Below, one piece after another: positions 55,259 through 64,000 of a DNA stretch of 64,000 bases. The translations under genes were made by a program, and so were the position numbers. The stretch lies in NCBI RefSeq assembly GCF_038396755.1, contig NZ_CP149822.1, forward strand, positions 2,294,001 through 2,358,000. The letters are read 5' to 3'. Each line of letters begins with the position of its first letter. Position 1 is the stretch's first letter. Source of the DNA: Chitinophaga pollutisoli. Lineage in GTDB: Bacteria; Bacteroidota; Bacteroidia; Chitinophagales; Chitinophagaceae. Below the pieces are notes generated by a model that saw nothing but the letters and a program-made list of their open reading frames with translations, did no database searches and was not told where the DNA came from.

Positions 55259-57805
55259 TTATGATTTTGAAAAGTTCTTTAATTCGAATAGTTCTTCGCT
55301 TTCTCCCGGCGCCTGTATCGTTACCTGCCGCGGGATCTTCACCCCGAAGACGGAATCATATCCCGCCAGCACTTTACTGGAGTATAACAGGGAAGGCATC
55401 ATGCCGGTGTATTCCTGCCTTACTTTCAGGCCGGTAGCGGCATCATAGTAAAAGCGCCAGGAATTGCCCGATGGCGTCACAACCGTTACCATGTAGGCTT
55501 CCATGCCGTGTATCAGCTGGAAATCATCGGAAAGCTTCACTTTGTTTCCCGTTTCGAAAAACCGCAATTCGGGAAACAGCATCGCGGATATCCGGAGTTG
55601 CTCCTGCTGCGTGGCGTTCAGCGCCTGGCCGGCGCCGAGCAATGCAAAGCGCAGGGAATCGGTTTGCTCCAACTTCTTCAGCGCCGTCATGTTCTTCTCC
55701 ACTTCCAGCCCGGAAATCCAGGAGAAATCTCCCCCTGCTTCAAAACGCTGCCGGAGCACAAATTCGCTATGGGCCCAGGACCGGTATTCCAAAACCAAGC
55801 TGCCCAGCCGCTCCGCATTCTGCTTCCCGCCGATAACGTCGAAATAGCGGTCAATCACCTGCTGCGCGGACATTTGCCCGTTGCGCAGTTTGGTGCCGCT
55901 GCCCGTCCAGATATTGTCGGCACGGTCCGCATCCGGGAGCAGCGACTCGGGATCGAGTTGTACGGAAACGACTGCTGTCGTGGTGGGCACTTTCAGTGTA
56001 TGGGCGTCGCTCCATTCCCAAACCTGTACCGGAAGCTTCACGCGGTGCTGTTTGCCGTTGAACTCCCGCACGAGGATATCTACCGGCATGGGCATTTGCC
56101 GTTTATTGATAATGGAAATGAGCACGCCTTTGTCGGGCTTATCGCCGTCGTACGCCACTTTGGTAATCCCCTGATCCATCCGCGCATCGGTCAGGAACCA
56201 GGCGCGCCAGAACCATGCGAGGTCTTCGCCGGTACCGTTTTCCATTATTCTGAAGAAATCGTGCGGCGCGGGATGTTTGAATGCCCATGCGCGCATGTAC
56301 TCCCGGAAAGCCGGGTCGAAGCGCCCGGGCCCCAGTACCTCGTTGCGCAGGAGCAGGAAAGCCGTGCCGGGCTTCATGTACATCAGCGGGCCCATGTCGG
56401 CGGGCGGCACGCTGCCGAAGAGCGTGCTCACGGGAACGTGGGGCTTCTTCATGTTCATCCAGCTGAACGACGTCTGCATGTCGAAAGGCACGGAGCCGTT
56501 CAATGTGGCGGCATTCACCAGGTTGATGAACGTGTTCTGCCCTTCGCACATCCAGCCATGGCGGCTATCTGCGGCGATCATGAGGTTAAACCAGGCATGC
56601 CCCAGCTCGTGGTTGGTTTTGATCCAGACGCTGGCGGCGTAACTGCTATGCTGGTAATGGATGAAAGATACACCCGGCGACGCCAGCCCTGTAACGCCGG
56701 TAGCGATGTTAATGGCCGCGGCATAGGGATAAGGGGACCATTGATCGGAATACGCTTTCAGCATGCGCGGCATCGCCCGGATGATGGTGTCCCATTCGCG
56801 GTTGCTTCCTGTCGGGAACAACGCCATTGTGGGGATGGCGGTTCCGTTAGTTAGCCTGGTGGCAAGCCCTTCCCAGTTGAAAGACGCCGACGCCGACCAT
56901 CCACCGTCGCCCGCGTTGGGTTCCCGGAACTTCCAGGTGAGGGAGGCAGCGGAAGAAGGAGAAAAGGCTTCCCCGGCAGAGCGCACCCTGATTACGGTAT
57001 CGCTTTTCAGCGACTGGCGGTATTTCCGGAGGACTTCCGGCCGGAGCACGTCTTCAGGATTAAGCAACAGGCCCGTTCCCTGGACGATCATATTCGCTGG
57101 TGCGGTGAAGTGCATTTCCGTGCTGCCGCACTCCACATAGTATTGCGTGCCGGAAACGTTCCAGCCACGGAGGTCGTCGTATACGCACACCCGCGGAAAA
57201 ACGCCGGTATACTGGAACACGCTCCCTGCCGCCGTTTTCAGCACGCCCATGTTATCGGAGCCATTGAGGGGAAGGATGAATTTGTAATCTGTTTCCAGTT
57301 TTACCTGCCTGCCGGGTAACAGCGGCTGCGGCAGATCCACACGGATGTAATTATGTGTGAGGCTGTACGTGGCGTTCCTGTTGCCGGCTTTTATGGATGC
57401 GATCTCCAGGCCTTCGGTATGATCGTTGATGCCGAAGCGGCTGCCCTTCGGCGGCGTCAGCAGCGTTTCCCGCGAATCCCTGCGGAAGCGGTTCTGCACG
57501 GCCGTGAGCCAGAGGTAAGTAAGTGTATCCGGACTGTTATTGGTATACGCCATCGCGCAATGCGCTTTCACCTCGCGGGAAAGCGTGTCGATGGACACGG
57601 CCACTTTGTAATCGGCGCGATTTTGCCAGTAAGCGGGGCCCGGTTTACCGGAAGCGCCGCGGGTGGCTGTTGCTGCCGGATGGGGCAAAGGCGCGAATGC
57701 CGCCACCGGATCGTAAGACCCGCCCGGCACCTGTTGCGCCCCCGCTTCCTTCCCTGCCGCACATGCTGCCAGCAGCAACGCGATGCGTATGAATTGGTTG
57801 GCCAC
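55259..57805 (-). CDS. M1-family (aminopeptidase-like) metallopeptidase
   Basis: The 848-residue secreted protein has a signal peptide-like start (LLLAACAAGKEAGAQ), an N-terminal beta domain, and a gluzincin catalytic domain: NHELGHAWFNL (zinc ligands His399 and His403, catalytic Glu400) and third ligand Glu421 in WMCEG. The spacing between His403 and Glu421 is 17 residues where the classical M1 motif has 18. A GAMEN substrate loop is not evident. A C-terminal part with a beta-sandwich and lipoprotein-carrier-like region follows (~residues 650-848). The start is a GTG at 57805 that overlaps the TAG stop of the upstream gene (TAGTG). It probably cleaves peptides imported by the SusC/SusD pair of this operon. 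Confidence 0.87.
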   Translation of the reverse strand: MANQFIRIALLLAACAAGKEAGAQQVPGGSYDPVAAFAPLPHPAATATRGASGKPGPAYWQNRADYKVAVSIDTLSREVKAHCAMAYTNNSPDTLTYLWLTAVQNRFRRDSRETLLTPPKGSRFGINDHTEGLEIASIKAGNRNATYSLTHNYIRVDLPQPLLPGRQVKLETDYKFILPLNGSDNMGVLKTAAGSVFQYTGVFPRVCVYDDLRGWNVSGTQYYVECGSTEMHFTAPANMIVQGTGLLLNPEDVLRPEVLRKYRQSLKSDTVIRVRSAGEAFSPSSAASLTWKFREPNAGDGGWSASASFNWEGLATRLTNGTAIPTMALFPTGSNREWDTIIRAMPRMLKAYSDQWSPYPYAAAINIATGVTGLASPGVSFIHYQHSSYAASVWIKTNHELGHAWFNLMIAADSRHGWMCEGQNTFINLVNAATLNGSVPFDMQTSFSWMNMKKPHVPVSTLFGSVPPADMGPLMYMKPGTAFLLLRNEVLGPGRFDPAFREYMRAWAFKHPAPHDFFRIMENGTGEDLAWFWRAWFLTDARMDQGITKVAYDGDKPDKGVLISIINKRQMPMPVDILVREFNGKQHRVKLPVQVWEWSDAHTLKVPTTTAVVSVQLDPESLLPDADRADNIWTGSGTKLRNGQMSAQQVIDRYFDVIGGKQNAERLGSLVLEYRSWAHSEFVLRQRFEAGGDFSWISGLEVEKNMTALKKLEQTDSLRFALLGAGQALNATQQEQLRISAMLFPELRFFETGNKVKLSDDFQLIHGMEAYMVTVVTPSGNSWRFYYDAATGLKVRQEYTGMMPSLLYSSKVLAGYDSVFGVKIPRQVTIQAPGESEELFELKNFSKS

Positions 57806-59208
57806 TATTCGTATTTCTGTTCGTCATATAAATTCCGGATCTGCTCCGCCATCGCCGTCATGGGGTACGACAGCTGGTTGCAAAGCCAGTTGCCCTCCTT
57901 ATCGATAGCGATGTACCGGGGAACGCCGGTGATCTTGTAACCGTCGAAGAAGCGCTGGTATTCCTTGCTGTCTTCATTCCGCATCAGGATCATGTTATTC
58001 GGTCCTGCGACGTTGTGTTTGGTGGAGAGTTCTTTCCAGAGATCTTCCGTACCCTGGTCTTGCCAGGCGATGGTGAGGAACACAATATCGGCGCTGTCTT
58101 TGTATGCACCTGCTATTTTCTTGAACTCCGGCAGGTTGGCGATGCAGCCTTTGCACCAATCGGCCCAGAAGTCCATCACGATCATTTTGCCTTTGTAGTC
58201 CGACAGGCGCACTACTTTCCCGGATGCGTCCTTCATCACGAAGTTGTACGCGGGCTTGCCGCGATCCATGATGGAATAGGCCTGATAAAGGGAATCGATG
58301 TTTTTTGTTCTGGCGGAAGGTTTCAGGTTCTGGCGGAGCATGGGATACACATTTTTCAGCGCGGGGGTGAATTTCTTGTGTTTCAGTTCCATGATTACCC
58401 AGTTGTAAGCGGTCTCTTGCTTCAGGCGCTCGCTTTTTGCGAAACGGATCAGATCCACGAACAGGAATTCTTCCCGCAGGTCAGGTTCAGCGAGTTTCCT
58501 GCCTTCCCACCAGAAACGGGTGATATTGGGAACCACGTTATCATCGGCCAGTCTCGAAAAATGTGGGTTGGAAATTTCAAAATCTCCGAACAACCATTTG
58601 GAAAAGTTGGCATCCTTGGCCAGTTCTGGTTGATGCTTCACTACAGGCAGACGCCGGGCGAGTTTCATATAGCTTGCGTAAGCCAGCAACACAGCCCGGT
58701 CGTCTGCATTGGCGCCGGCAGCCTGCATGGCTTCTTCGAGCAGGCGGCTGTTTTTCTCCAACCAGGCGTCCATAGCTTCCTTCGTTGTGATTTCCAGTTG
58801 ATAGCGGTAGATGGAATCAATAAAACCGGGAAGACTGGCTTTATCCGATTTCCCTTTGATCTTAGCCGTAACCGGTTTAAAAAGGTTTTCTTTACCCGCT
58901 ACGTTTACGGTCACCTCCAGCGTTTCGCCCTGAGACACCAGGAAGGGCGTCCGCCAGATATAAACGATCTGGCTGCCGGTGCCCAGGCTCCGTACGATAG
59001 GAGCCATGGCCACTCCGCGGCGCAGCCGAACGGACTCAGTCGTTGATTTTTCGGAAACGTTATCGGTGAGATATGCCAGGTCAAAACTGGTTTCCACTTG
59101 CGTGCCAGGTGTTATACTTATGCGGATTTTACCCGGCGCGCCCGGCCCTGCCTGAACGATCAGGCCGCTGCCCAGCGCGAACAGCAATATTGTTAATGAT
59201 TTCTTCAT
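57805..59208 (-). CDS. TlpA-family thioredoxin-like protein with long N-terminal region
   Basis: The 467-residue exported protein has a signal peptide (ending LIVQAGPG), a beta-rich stretch (residues 25-110), a helical region with many charged residues (~120-310), and a C-terminal thioredoxin domain: KDASGKVVRLSDYKGK, MDFWADWCKGCIANLPEF (CxxC) and the cis-Pro loop at YKITGVPRYIAID. Large TlpA-like proteins with helical middle regions are typical of Bacteroidota and often stand next to peptidases and SusCD pairs. Here the gene is directly upstream of the M1 peptidase (overlapping stop/start) and 70 bases downstream of the lipoprotein gene. A periplasmic disulfide-reduction role is inferred. 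Confidence 0.87.
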   Translation of the reverse strand: MKKSLTILLFALGSGLIVQAGPGAPGKIRISITPGTQVETSFDLAYLTDNVSEKSTTESVRLRRGVAMAPIVRSLGTGSQIVYIWRTPFLVSQGETLEVTVNVAGKENLFKPVTAKIKGKSDKASLPGFIDSIYRYQLEITTKEAMDAWLEKNSRLLEEAMQAAGANADDRAVLLAYASYMKLARRLPVVKHQPELAKDANFSKWLFGDFEISNPHFSRLADDNVVPNITRFWWEGRKLAEPDLREEFLFVDLIRFAKSERLKQETAYNWVIMELKHKKFTPALKNVYPMLRQNLKPSARTKNIDSLYQAYSIMDRGKPAYNFVMKDASGKVVRLSDYKGKMIVMDFWADWCKGCIANLPEFKKIAGAYKDSADIVFLTIAWQDQGTEDLWKELSTKHNVAGPNNMILMRNEDSKEYQRFFDGYKITGVPRYIAIDKEGNWLCNQLSYPMTAMAEQIRNLYDEQKYE

Positions 59209-59278
59209 GTCGACAAAATGGTTTTATAATAGAATGGCACACAGCATGTCAAAAAGGGTGAATTGACGCCGGTACCTA

Positions 59279-60127
59279 TCAGGGCAAATTGCCGATGGCT
59301 GCCAGGTCGATTTGGTGTTCGTCCCTGAAATGCTTCAAAACGATATTGTATTTCTTGCGGACGAGCCCGTTTTTGTCGACCTGCGGGCTGAGGATGGTGG
59401 CTTCCAGCTCCTCCGTAGTTTTGCCGGTCACCGCTTCTACGTAGGTCGCGAGATCCCAGAGCGGATCAGCCTTGGCAATGTTCTGCACTTCCAGCATGCC
59501 GCGCAGGTACTTGTTGGCTTCCGTCATGCTTGCCGTGGTAGAAGGCATCAGCGCCAGGAAGTCATTCGGTACGGGCAGGCTTCCACCTAACAGGGCGCGG
59601 TGGAAATAATAGCGGTGCATCGCCGCGATGGTTTTTTTCTTGTCTGCCGCCGGCAATCCTTCCAGTTGCGCATTGGCCCACCCGATGGCCAGCATTCGCG
59701 CGGCGCAGGAGAAACCTTTGTTCACGATAATTGTACCGCCGGGGCCTTTAGCGCCCACGGCCGCGGAAAGGTAAATGCGGAAAGGCAATGTTTGCTTGCG
59801 GAACTCTTCCGGGTAATACGCCAGGCAATGCAGCCTGAAGAAATCGTACGCAGCCTTGAGATACGCGGGATCCCCTTCCGCGGCGGTATCGGCGAGCATG
59901 CCGGTGGGCGCGTATGCGAAATCGGAGTACGTGAATTTATAAAGGAAATAAGTGCCGTATTTATTCTTGAAGTTGACGATAGAATCATCAATCGGCTGAT
60001 TGCCTTGCGGAAGCTGGTATGCGTCCGGCAGCAGCGGCGGGTTCAGTTGTGCTTCTTTTCTGCATGCGGCGAGGAGGCTCAGGGCGATGCAGGCGGGCGC
60101 TATCAATCGGTAGAATATATGTTGCAT
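59279..60127 (-). CDS. SusCD-associated lipoprotein, degenerate zinc-peptidase-like
   Basis: The 282-residue lipoprotein (lipobox LAAC, Cys22) stands directly after SusD (13 bases). Its layout, with FRIYLSAAVG and IIVNKGFSCAARMLAIG in the middle and a C-terminal half of helices with DLATYVEAVTGKTTEELEA, resembles the putative zinc-binding metallopeptidase (Peptidase_Mx1-like) lipoproteins often found after SusD in Bacteroidota. However, no HExxH motif is present: the matching segment reads MHRYYFHRALL, so zinc and catalytic glutamate seem lost. It may be a non-enzymatic surface accessory protein. The frame is open to 60241, but the lipoprotein signal fixes the start at 60127. Family placement is tentative. 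Confidence 0.6.
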   Translation of the reverse strand: MQHIFYRLIAPACIALSLLAACRKEAQLNPPLLPDAYQLPQGNQPIDDSIVNFKNKYGTYFLYKFTYSDFAYAPTGMLADTAAEGDPAYLKAAYDFFRLHCLAYYPEEFRKQTLPFRIYLSAAVGAKGPGGTIIVNKGFSCAARMLAIGWANAQLEGLPAADKKKTIAAMHRYYFHRALLGGSLPVPNDFLALMPSTTASMTEANKYLRGMLEVQNIAKADPLWDLATYVEAVTGKTTEELEATILSPQVDKNGLVRKKYNIVLKHFRDEHQIDLAAIGNLP

Positions 60128-60140
60128 ATTGATGTCTGTT

Positions 60141-61607
60141 TTATTCCGGTTTGCGGACGCCGGAGATTTGAGTATTTTGTACCAAAGCCCTGTTGCGCTC
60201 GAGCACTTCCAACGGGATGGGCAGCGTGTACTGGGGATCACGGGCCTTCAGCACATAGATCTCCGTTTTCCCGGGCGCGGAAGCATACACGTGCCTGATC
60301 TCCGGCATGCCGTAACGGCGCAGGTCGAACCAGCGGTGCCCTTCTTCGAAACACAGCTCGCGGCGGCGCTCTTCGCGGCACATTTTCAACAACTCGTCTC
60401 CCGAGGCCATCGTCCAGGCCACGAAATCGCCCGGCGCAAAACGGTTCGAGCGAAGGGTGTTGAGATCCGCCAACGCCTGCTGCGCCGCGGCCGCGTCGCC
60501 ATTCTTCCGGAACAACTGGATCTTCGCTTCCGCCCGGTTCAGGTAAGCCTCCGAGCTCCGCCAGTTGAGGAACCACTGCGCCTCCACATATTTATTGATA
60601 CCGTAATCCACCGTAATAAAAGGTTTGAATTCCGGCGGGAAATAATAGTAATAGTATTGGCTGCGGAGATCCTTTTCATCAAAAGTATTGGCCAGGTCAT
60701 GCGAAAAATCCGCCACGGCAGCAAACCCTACAATGTCCGACACGCGATGGTTCCCGTACGCCCAGATCGTTTCCACGTTATCACGGTGCACGATGGAGGT
60801 CGTAATGCCTGCGTTCAGGTTCGCCAGTTGCGGGTGATGCTCCAGCACATAGTCCGTGTGCTTCACCACGGCTTCCCAGTCGTCTTTGTACAAAGCTACC
60901 CGGCTGGCCAGCAGATGCACCGCCACGTCGTCAAAAAACACTTTGCTGCCAATACGGTCGTCGCGCTCCAGCAAAGTAATCGCAAGCTCCAGGTCTTTCC
61001 CGATCTGCGCATACACTTCCGCTACTGAATTGCGGGCGATTGTTTCTTCGATCACGTTACCGTCCAGCTTCAGGGGAACTCCCGGCGATTTGGCGGGGCT
61101 CACGGCCGGATCGTTGTAAGGGTGTGCGTAGAGGTTGACGAGCAGGAAGTAATACCAGGCCCGAAGCGCCAGGGCCTCCCCTTTTACGCGGTCGCGCTCT
61201 TTCGCGTCGCCGGGCGCCGCGTCGATATACTGCAATACCACGTTCACGCGCATCAGCTTACTGTAAAAAACAGACCAGGAATCAAATTCAAGGAGATTCG
61301 GGCTGAGCGATTGCCGGCAGGCGTCGATGAAATCCGGCTGCCACTGGAAAGCCGGGCAATTGACGTAAAATGTTTCGTCGCCCGGCCTCGGGTCAATCGA
61401 TGCATAATACTCCGCATCGTCGGTCATGAGTAATAATTGCGGCATCATTTTGATACCGTTGGGGTATCCTCCCGTCGACAGGATATCGCTGAAATCCGTT
61501 ACGGTGGTGGGTACGATATCGGACTGGGAGCGCTCTTCCAGGAATTTCTTACAGGAAATACTGCTCAGGACGGCTATCGTTAATATGGCAATTGAAAGTT
61601 TCTTCAT
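60141..61607 (-). CDS. SusD/RagB-family lipoprotein of the right-hand operon
   Basis: The 488-residue surface lipoprotein (lipobox SISC, Cys19) has the SusD-like mature start KKFLEERSQSDIVPTTVTDF, the helical segment GEALALRAWYYFLLVNLYAHPYND, and the C-terminal RagB signatures EAYLNRAEAKIQLF and REERRRELCFEEGHRWFDLRRYG. It would hold the ligand over the SusC channel encoded upstream. An ATG at 61625 overlaps the SusC stop (TAATG), but the signal peptide begins at the ATG at 61607, which is preferred. The lipoprotein gene follows after 13 bases, and the thioredoxin-like and M1 peptidase genes follow in turn. Confidence 0.93.
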   Translation of the reverse strand: MKKLSIAILTIAVLSSISCKKFLEERSQSDIVPTTVTDFSDILSTGGYPNGIKMMPQLLLMTDDAEYYASIDPRPGDETFYVNCPAFQWQPDFIDACRQSLSPNLLEFDSWSVFYSKLMRVNVVLQYIDAAPGDAKERDRVKGEALALRAWYYFLLVNLYAHPYNDPAVSPAKSPGVPLKLDGNVIEETIARNSVAEVYAQIGKDLELAITLLERDDRIGSKVFFDDVAVHLLASRVALYKDDWEAVVKHTDYVLEHHPQLANLNAGITTSIVHRDNVETIWAYGNHRVSDIVGFAAVADFSHDLANTFDEKDLRSQYYYYYFPPEFKPFITVDYGINKYVEAQWFLNWRSSEAYLNRAEAKIQLFRKNGDAAAAQQALADLNTLRSNRFAPGDFVAWTMASGDELLKMCREERRRELCFEEGHRWFDLRRYGMPEIRHVYASAPGKTEIYVLKARDPQYTLPIPLEVLERNRALVQNTQISGVRKPE

Positions 61608-61624
61608 CTCAGAAAATTGATGCA

Positions 61625-64000
61625 TTAGAAATTCGCGGAAAAGCTGAACGCGTATTGACGGGTAATCGGCAATGCGGTGGATCCCGCGCCATCGATCTCA
61701 GGATCCTGCCCTTGTAACTGCCGCGAAGCGATGGTAAACGCATTGTTCACGGAGAAGCCCAGCGTCAGCGCATTCACCCGGGCAGGTTTGAGTACAGACT
61801 GCGGCACCATGTAGTTGAGGCTCAGGTTTCTGCAGCGCATGAAACTGGCGTTGGCTACCCTGATATCCGATAAATCGTACATCTTGTATTGCGACATAAT
61901 CGGTGCGGAGCCATAACCTTCCATCTGGGGAAGTCGCTGGCTTTCCCCCGCTTTCAGATCGCGCATGACGGGAATAATCGTCCACTGTTCGTCGCCAGGC
62001 TTACGCCAGCGTTCAATCAGATCCCTGTTCGTATTATATCCTGCACGCGGGATGCCGTTGTTATCGCTATTGCGGGAATACATCGCGTTCATTCGCTTGT
62101 GGGCGCCGAGGGCGTAATAGAAACTACCGCGGAGCATGAGGTTTTTATAACGCAGGCTGGAGGAAAAGGTCCCCTGAAACTTAGGGAACTTCTGACCGGA
62201 AAACACGAGAAAATCCGTAGGCGTCACCGTTTTGCCCTGGCTGTCCATGTGGTCATACTCAGGAAGGCCGGTAGTACCGTTCAACCCTTTGAACACGAAA
62301 GAATAGAATGCATCAGCCGCAACACCCGGCTGGCTCACGGTTCCGTTGAGGTAATCGGTGTATAGGTTCTGGTACCCCTGTTCCGCTACTTTGTTTTTAT
62401 TGAAGCTGTTGGTGAAGGTGAAATTGAGATTCCAGCCTTTGGAACGGACCGGCACGAAGTTCACCACCGTTTCCCATCCGCTGTTCAGCAGCGAACCGGA
62501 ATTAACCAGCATGTAATCCACACCGTTCTCTACCGGCACCGACCGCTGGGAAACCAGGTCCACGCTCTTCCGGCCGTAGTGATCCACCTGCAGGTTCACG
62601 CGTTTATCGAACAGGCTCATTTCCACGCCAACGTTATACTGATAGGTCTTTTCCCATCTCAGATTAGGATAAGGAAGCGTGACGATCACCACATCCGGGC
62701 GGCCCGACAAAGAATTGCCGCTTGGCCCCGAAGGCACAAACCGGGCGATCAGATTAGGACTTACTTCCGTCACCACGTTCCCTTGTGTGCCATAAGAAGC
62801 ACGAACATTGAGGCCGCTCAGCAGCTTCGATTCAGGGATCCATTTTTCGTTGGAAGCATTCCAGCGGAAGGAGACGCTATAGTTGGGAAGGAATTTCTGG
62901 TTGGAATACTGCCCGAAGCGGTTGGAGCCGTCGGAGCGGATGTCGAATCCGAGCGTATACCGGCCGTCGTAGTTGTAGAATGCGTTACCGTAGATGCTCA
63001 TCCGGTTGTTCAGCCGGTCGTCGAGCTGGAGTTTGTGGAACTGGCGGCGGGTACGGTCGGAGGCTTCAAAGATTTTGCCGCGCGTTTCAAAATAGCCGGG
63101 CTCCTGGGTGGTGCTGCCCGTCACTTTGTTGGACGTGGCCTCGGTCCCCAGCGAGAAGTTGAACTCGTCGCGGTTGTTGAATAACCGGCGCGTGAAGAAG
63201 AGCGTACTGCGGGTGTTCCACACCAGCGAATTCAGGTTGGAGAAATTGGCCAGGCCGCCTTGTGGCAGGTACGACAGGTCCATCAGCTCCTTGGGGTATG
63301 TTTCGCCGAGGTTGTAACCGCGGTGCACCGCAGCCTGAGAGCTGTTTTCGTAAGCCGCCCTGAATGCTTCCGACACGTCGCTCATCGCGCTGCCCATTTG
63401 TTCGAAGCGCCATCCGCCGCCAAAGTCGTACGTCAGGTTCAGGTTGATGGTAGTACCGCGGGAGCTGCTGGTATTCGTGGTGGTGGCGATATCGTTGAGG
63501 ATATTGTATTTGATCGGATCGGCCGTTAACCCGGCGGCGCCGGTCGTCAGCCCGGCGCTTTGCCAGGGATACCATTCATCCGGAGAAGTAACGCGGCTCG
63601 TCTGAATCGCATAATTCTGCGGGTTGATGCCGTTATAGTAACCGGTTTGGGTGTTGTAATTGGCCAACAGCATCAAGTTGGCGTTCAGCCGCCTGGTGAT
63701 CTTCGCGTTCATTTTGACGTCGGCCGTGATGCGTTGGTTCCCGTCCAGCTTAGCGGAGCTTTGGTTCTTACCATAGCTCACTGAACCGTAAAAAGTCGCT
63801 TTGTCGCTGCCGCCGCTGAGGCTGAGGGAGTGCGTCATCCCGAAAGAGTTCTGGAACAGCAGGTCGAACCAGTCGGTATTCCTGGCGCCGCTGGCCTGCA
63901 CGGCCGCTTTGAACTCGGCTTCCGAAATCTTCCGGCTATTCAGCTGCTGTACGAGGTATTCATAGGACGTTTCCGGCAAAAAGCCGGTATAAAAACTATT
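61625..64000 (-). CDS. SusC/RagA TonB-dependent transporter, C-terminal part (cut by window edge)
   Basis: The reading frame stays open to the right window edge, so at least 791 residues are seen and the start, signal peptide and plug are outside the window. The visible part is the RagA/SusC barrel with strand patterns such as ATFYGSVSYGKNQSS, TLFFTRRLFNN, FDIRSDGSNRFGQYSN and the closing LPITRQYAFSFSANF, where the last aromatic residue is the usual barrel end. It is the first gene seen of the right-hand operon; SusD begins 17 bases after its stop. No STN domain or sigma factor can be judged from this piece. Confidence 0.93.
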   Translation of the reverse strand, partial: NSFYTGFLPETSYEYLVQQLNSRKISEAEFKAAVQASGARNTDWFDLLFQNSFGMTHSLSLSGGSDKATFYGSVSYGKNQSSAKLDGNQRITADVKMNAKITRRLNANLMLLANYNTQTGYYNGINPQNYAIQTSRVTSPDEWYPWQSAGLTTGAAGLTADPIKYNILNDIATTTNTSSSRGTTINLNLTYDFGGGWRFEQMGSAMSDVSEAFRAAYENSSQAAVHRGYNLGETYPKELMDLSYLPQGGLANFSNLNSLVWNTRSTLFFTRRLFNNRDEFNFSLGTEATSNKVTGSTTQEPGYFETRGKIFEASDRTRRQFHKLQLDDRLNNRMSIYGNAFYNYDGRYTLGFDIRSDGSNRFGQYSNQKFLPNYSVSFRWNASNEKWIPESKLLSGLNVRASYGTQGNVVTEVSPNLIARFVPSGPSGNSLSGRPDVVIVTLPYPNLRWEKTYQYNVGVEMSLFDKRVNLQVDHYGRKSVDLVSQRSVPVENGVDYMLVNSGSLLNSGWETVVNFVPVRSKGWNLNFTFTNSFNKNKVAEQGYQNLYTDYLNGTVSQPGVAADAFYSFVFKGLNGTTGLPEYDHMDSQGKTVTPTDFLVFSGQKFPKFQGTFSSSLRYKNLMLRGSFYYALGAHKRMNAMYSRNSDNNGIPRAGYNTNRDLIERWRKPGDEQWTIIPVMRDLKAGESQRLPQMEGYGSAPIMSQYKMYDLSDIRVANASFMRCRNLSLNYMVPQSVLKPARVNALTLGFSVNNAFTIASRQLQGQDPEIDGAGSTALPITRQYAFSFSANF

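Overview
The window is chromosomal DNA of a Bacteroidota bacterium, most likely family Chitinophagaceae (Chitinophaga or a close, GC-rich relative). The evidence is three SusC/SusD outer-membrane import pairs, an ECF sigma/FecR pair, a Bacteroidota-type TonB fragment, TlpA proteins with DUF4369-like N-termini, many 'MKK...' lipoproteins, and weak or absent Shine-Dalgarno sequences with at least one TAnnTTTG-type -7 box. The genus is an inference. I saw no rRNA, tRNA, CRISPR array, prophage or insertion sequence.

Left part (1-20.3 kb): a truncated TonB-like gene diverges from a TolC-adaptor-RND efflux operon, with an operator-like dyad between them. Then come a KefF/KefC-like potassium/proton antiporter pair, an oxidative pentose phosphate operon (gnd-zwf-pgl) behind an FMN reductase, a secreted VOC protein, an SGNH esterase divergent from a GH88/GH105 unsaturated uronyl hydrolase (with an orphan LacI-type operator), an unusual two-copy structured intergenic repeat, a DUF4198 protein, an exported protein of unknown function, and a ClC chloride transporter.

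Middle part (20.3-33.6 kb): a complete sigma/anti-sigma-controlled import locus (ECF sigma, FecR, SusC with STN domain, SusD, phosphodiester glycosidase, NHL-repeat lipoprotein); a sensor kinase whose sensory half looks like the effector domain of an AraC-family regulator; a small exported protein; and a two-gene RNA repair operon (RNA ligase followed by an HD-polynucleotide kinase end-healing enzyme).

The most striking region is 33.6-48.1 kb: one tightly packed minus-strand operon that reads SusC, SusD, GH2 beta-galactosidase, GH63 alpha-glucosidase, a fusion of an APH-type kinase with a phospholyase-type class III PLP enzyme, a DUF1338 2-oxoadipate dioxygenase/decarboxylase-like enzyme, and an ALDH7 (antiquitin) dehydrogenase, ending in an intrinsic terminator. 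Together these match the steps needed to import glucosyl-galactosyl-hydroxylysine (the collagen glycan), remove glucose and galactose, phosphorylate 5-hydroxylysine, eliminate phosphate and ammonia to aminoadipate semialdehyde, oxidise this to 2-aminoadipate, and process 2-oxoadipate. A 2-aminoadipate transaminase is not present. The substrate is inferred, not shown. A TPR-transmembrane-LuxR-type regulator and a ROK regulator lie just upstream.

Right part (51.5-64 kb): a DinB-like protein, a small membrane protein, a small exported protein, a CE15-like esterase, and a second import operon running in from the right edge (SusC partial, SusD, a lipoprotein, thioredoxin-like protein, M1 peptidase, DUF4369-TlpA protein), probably for peptides.

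Caution: the GH2 gene, the second SusC gene and the 3' end of zwf each carry what looks like a missing base in a homopolymer run. This pattern suggests sequence error rather than three independent gene deaths.
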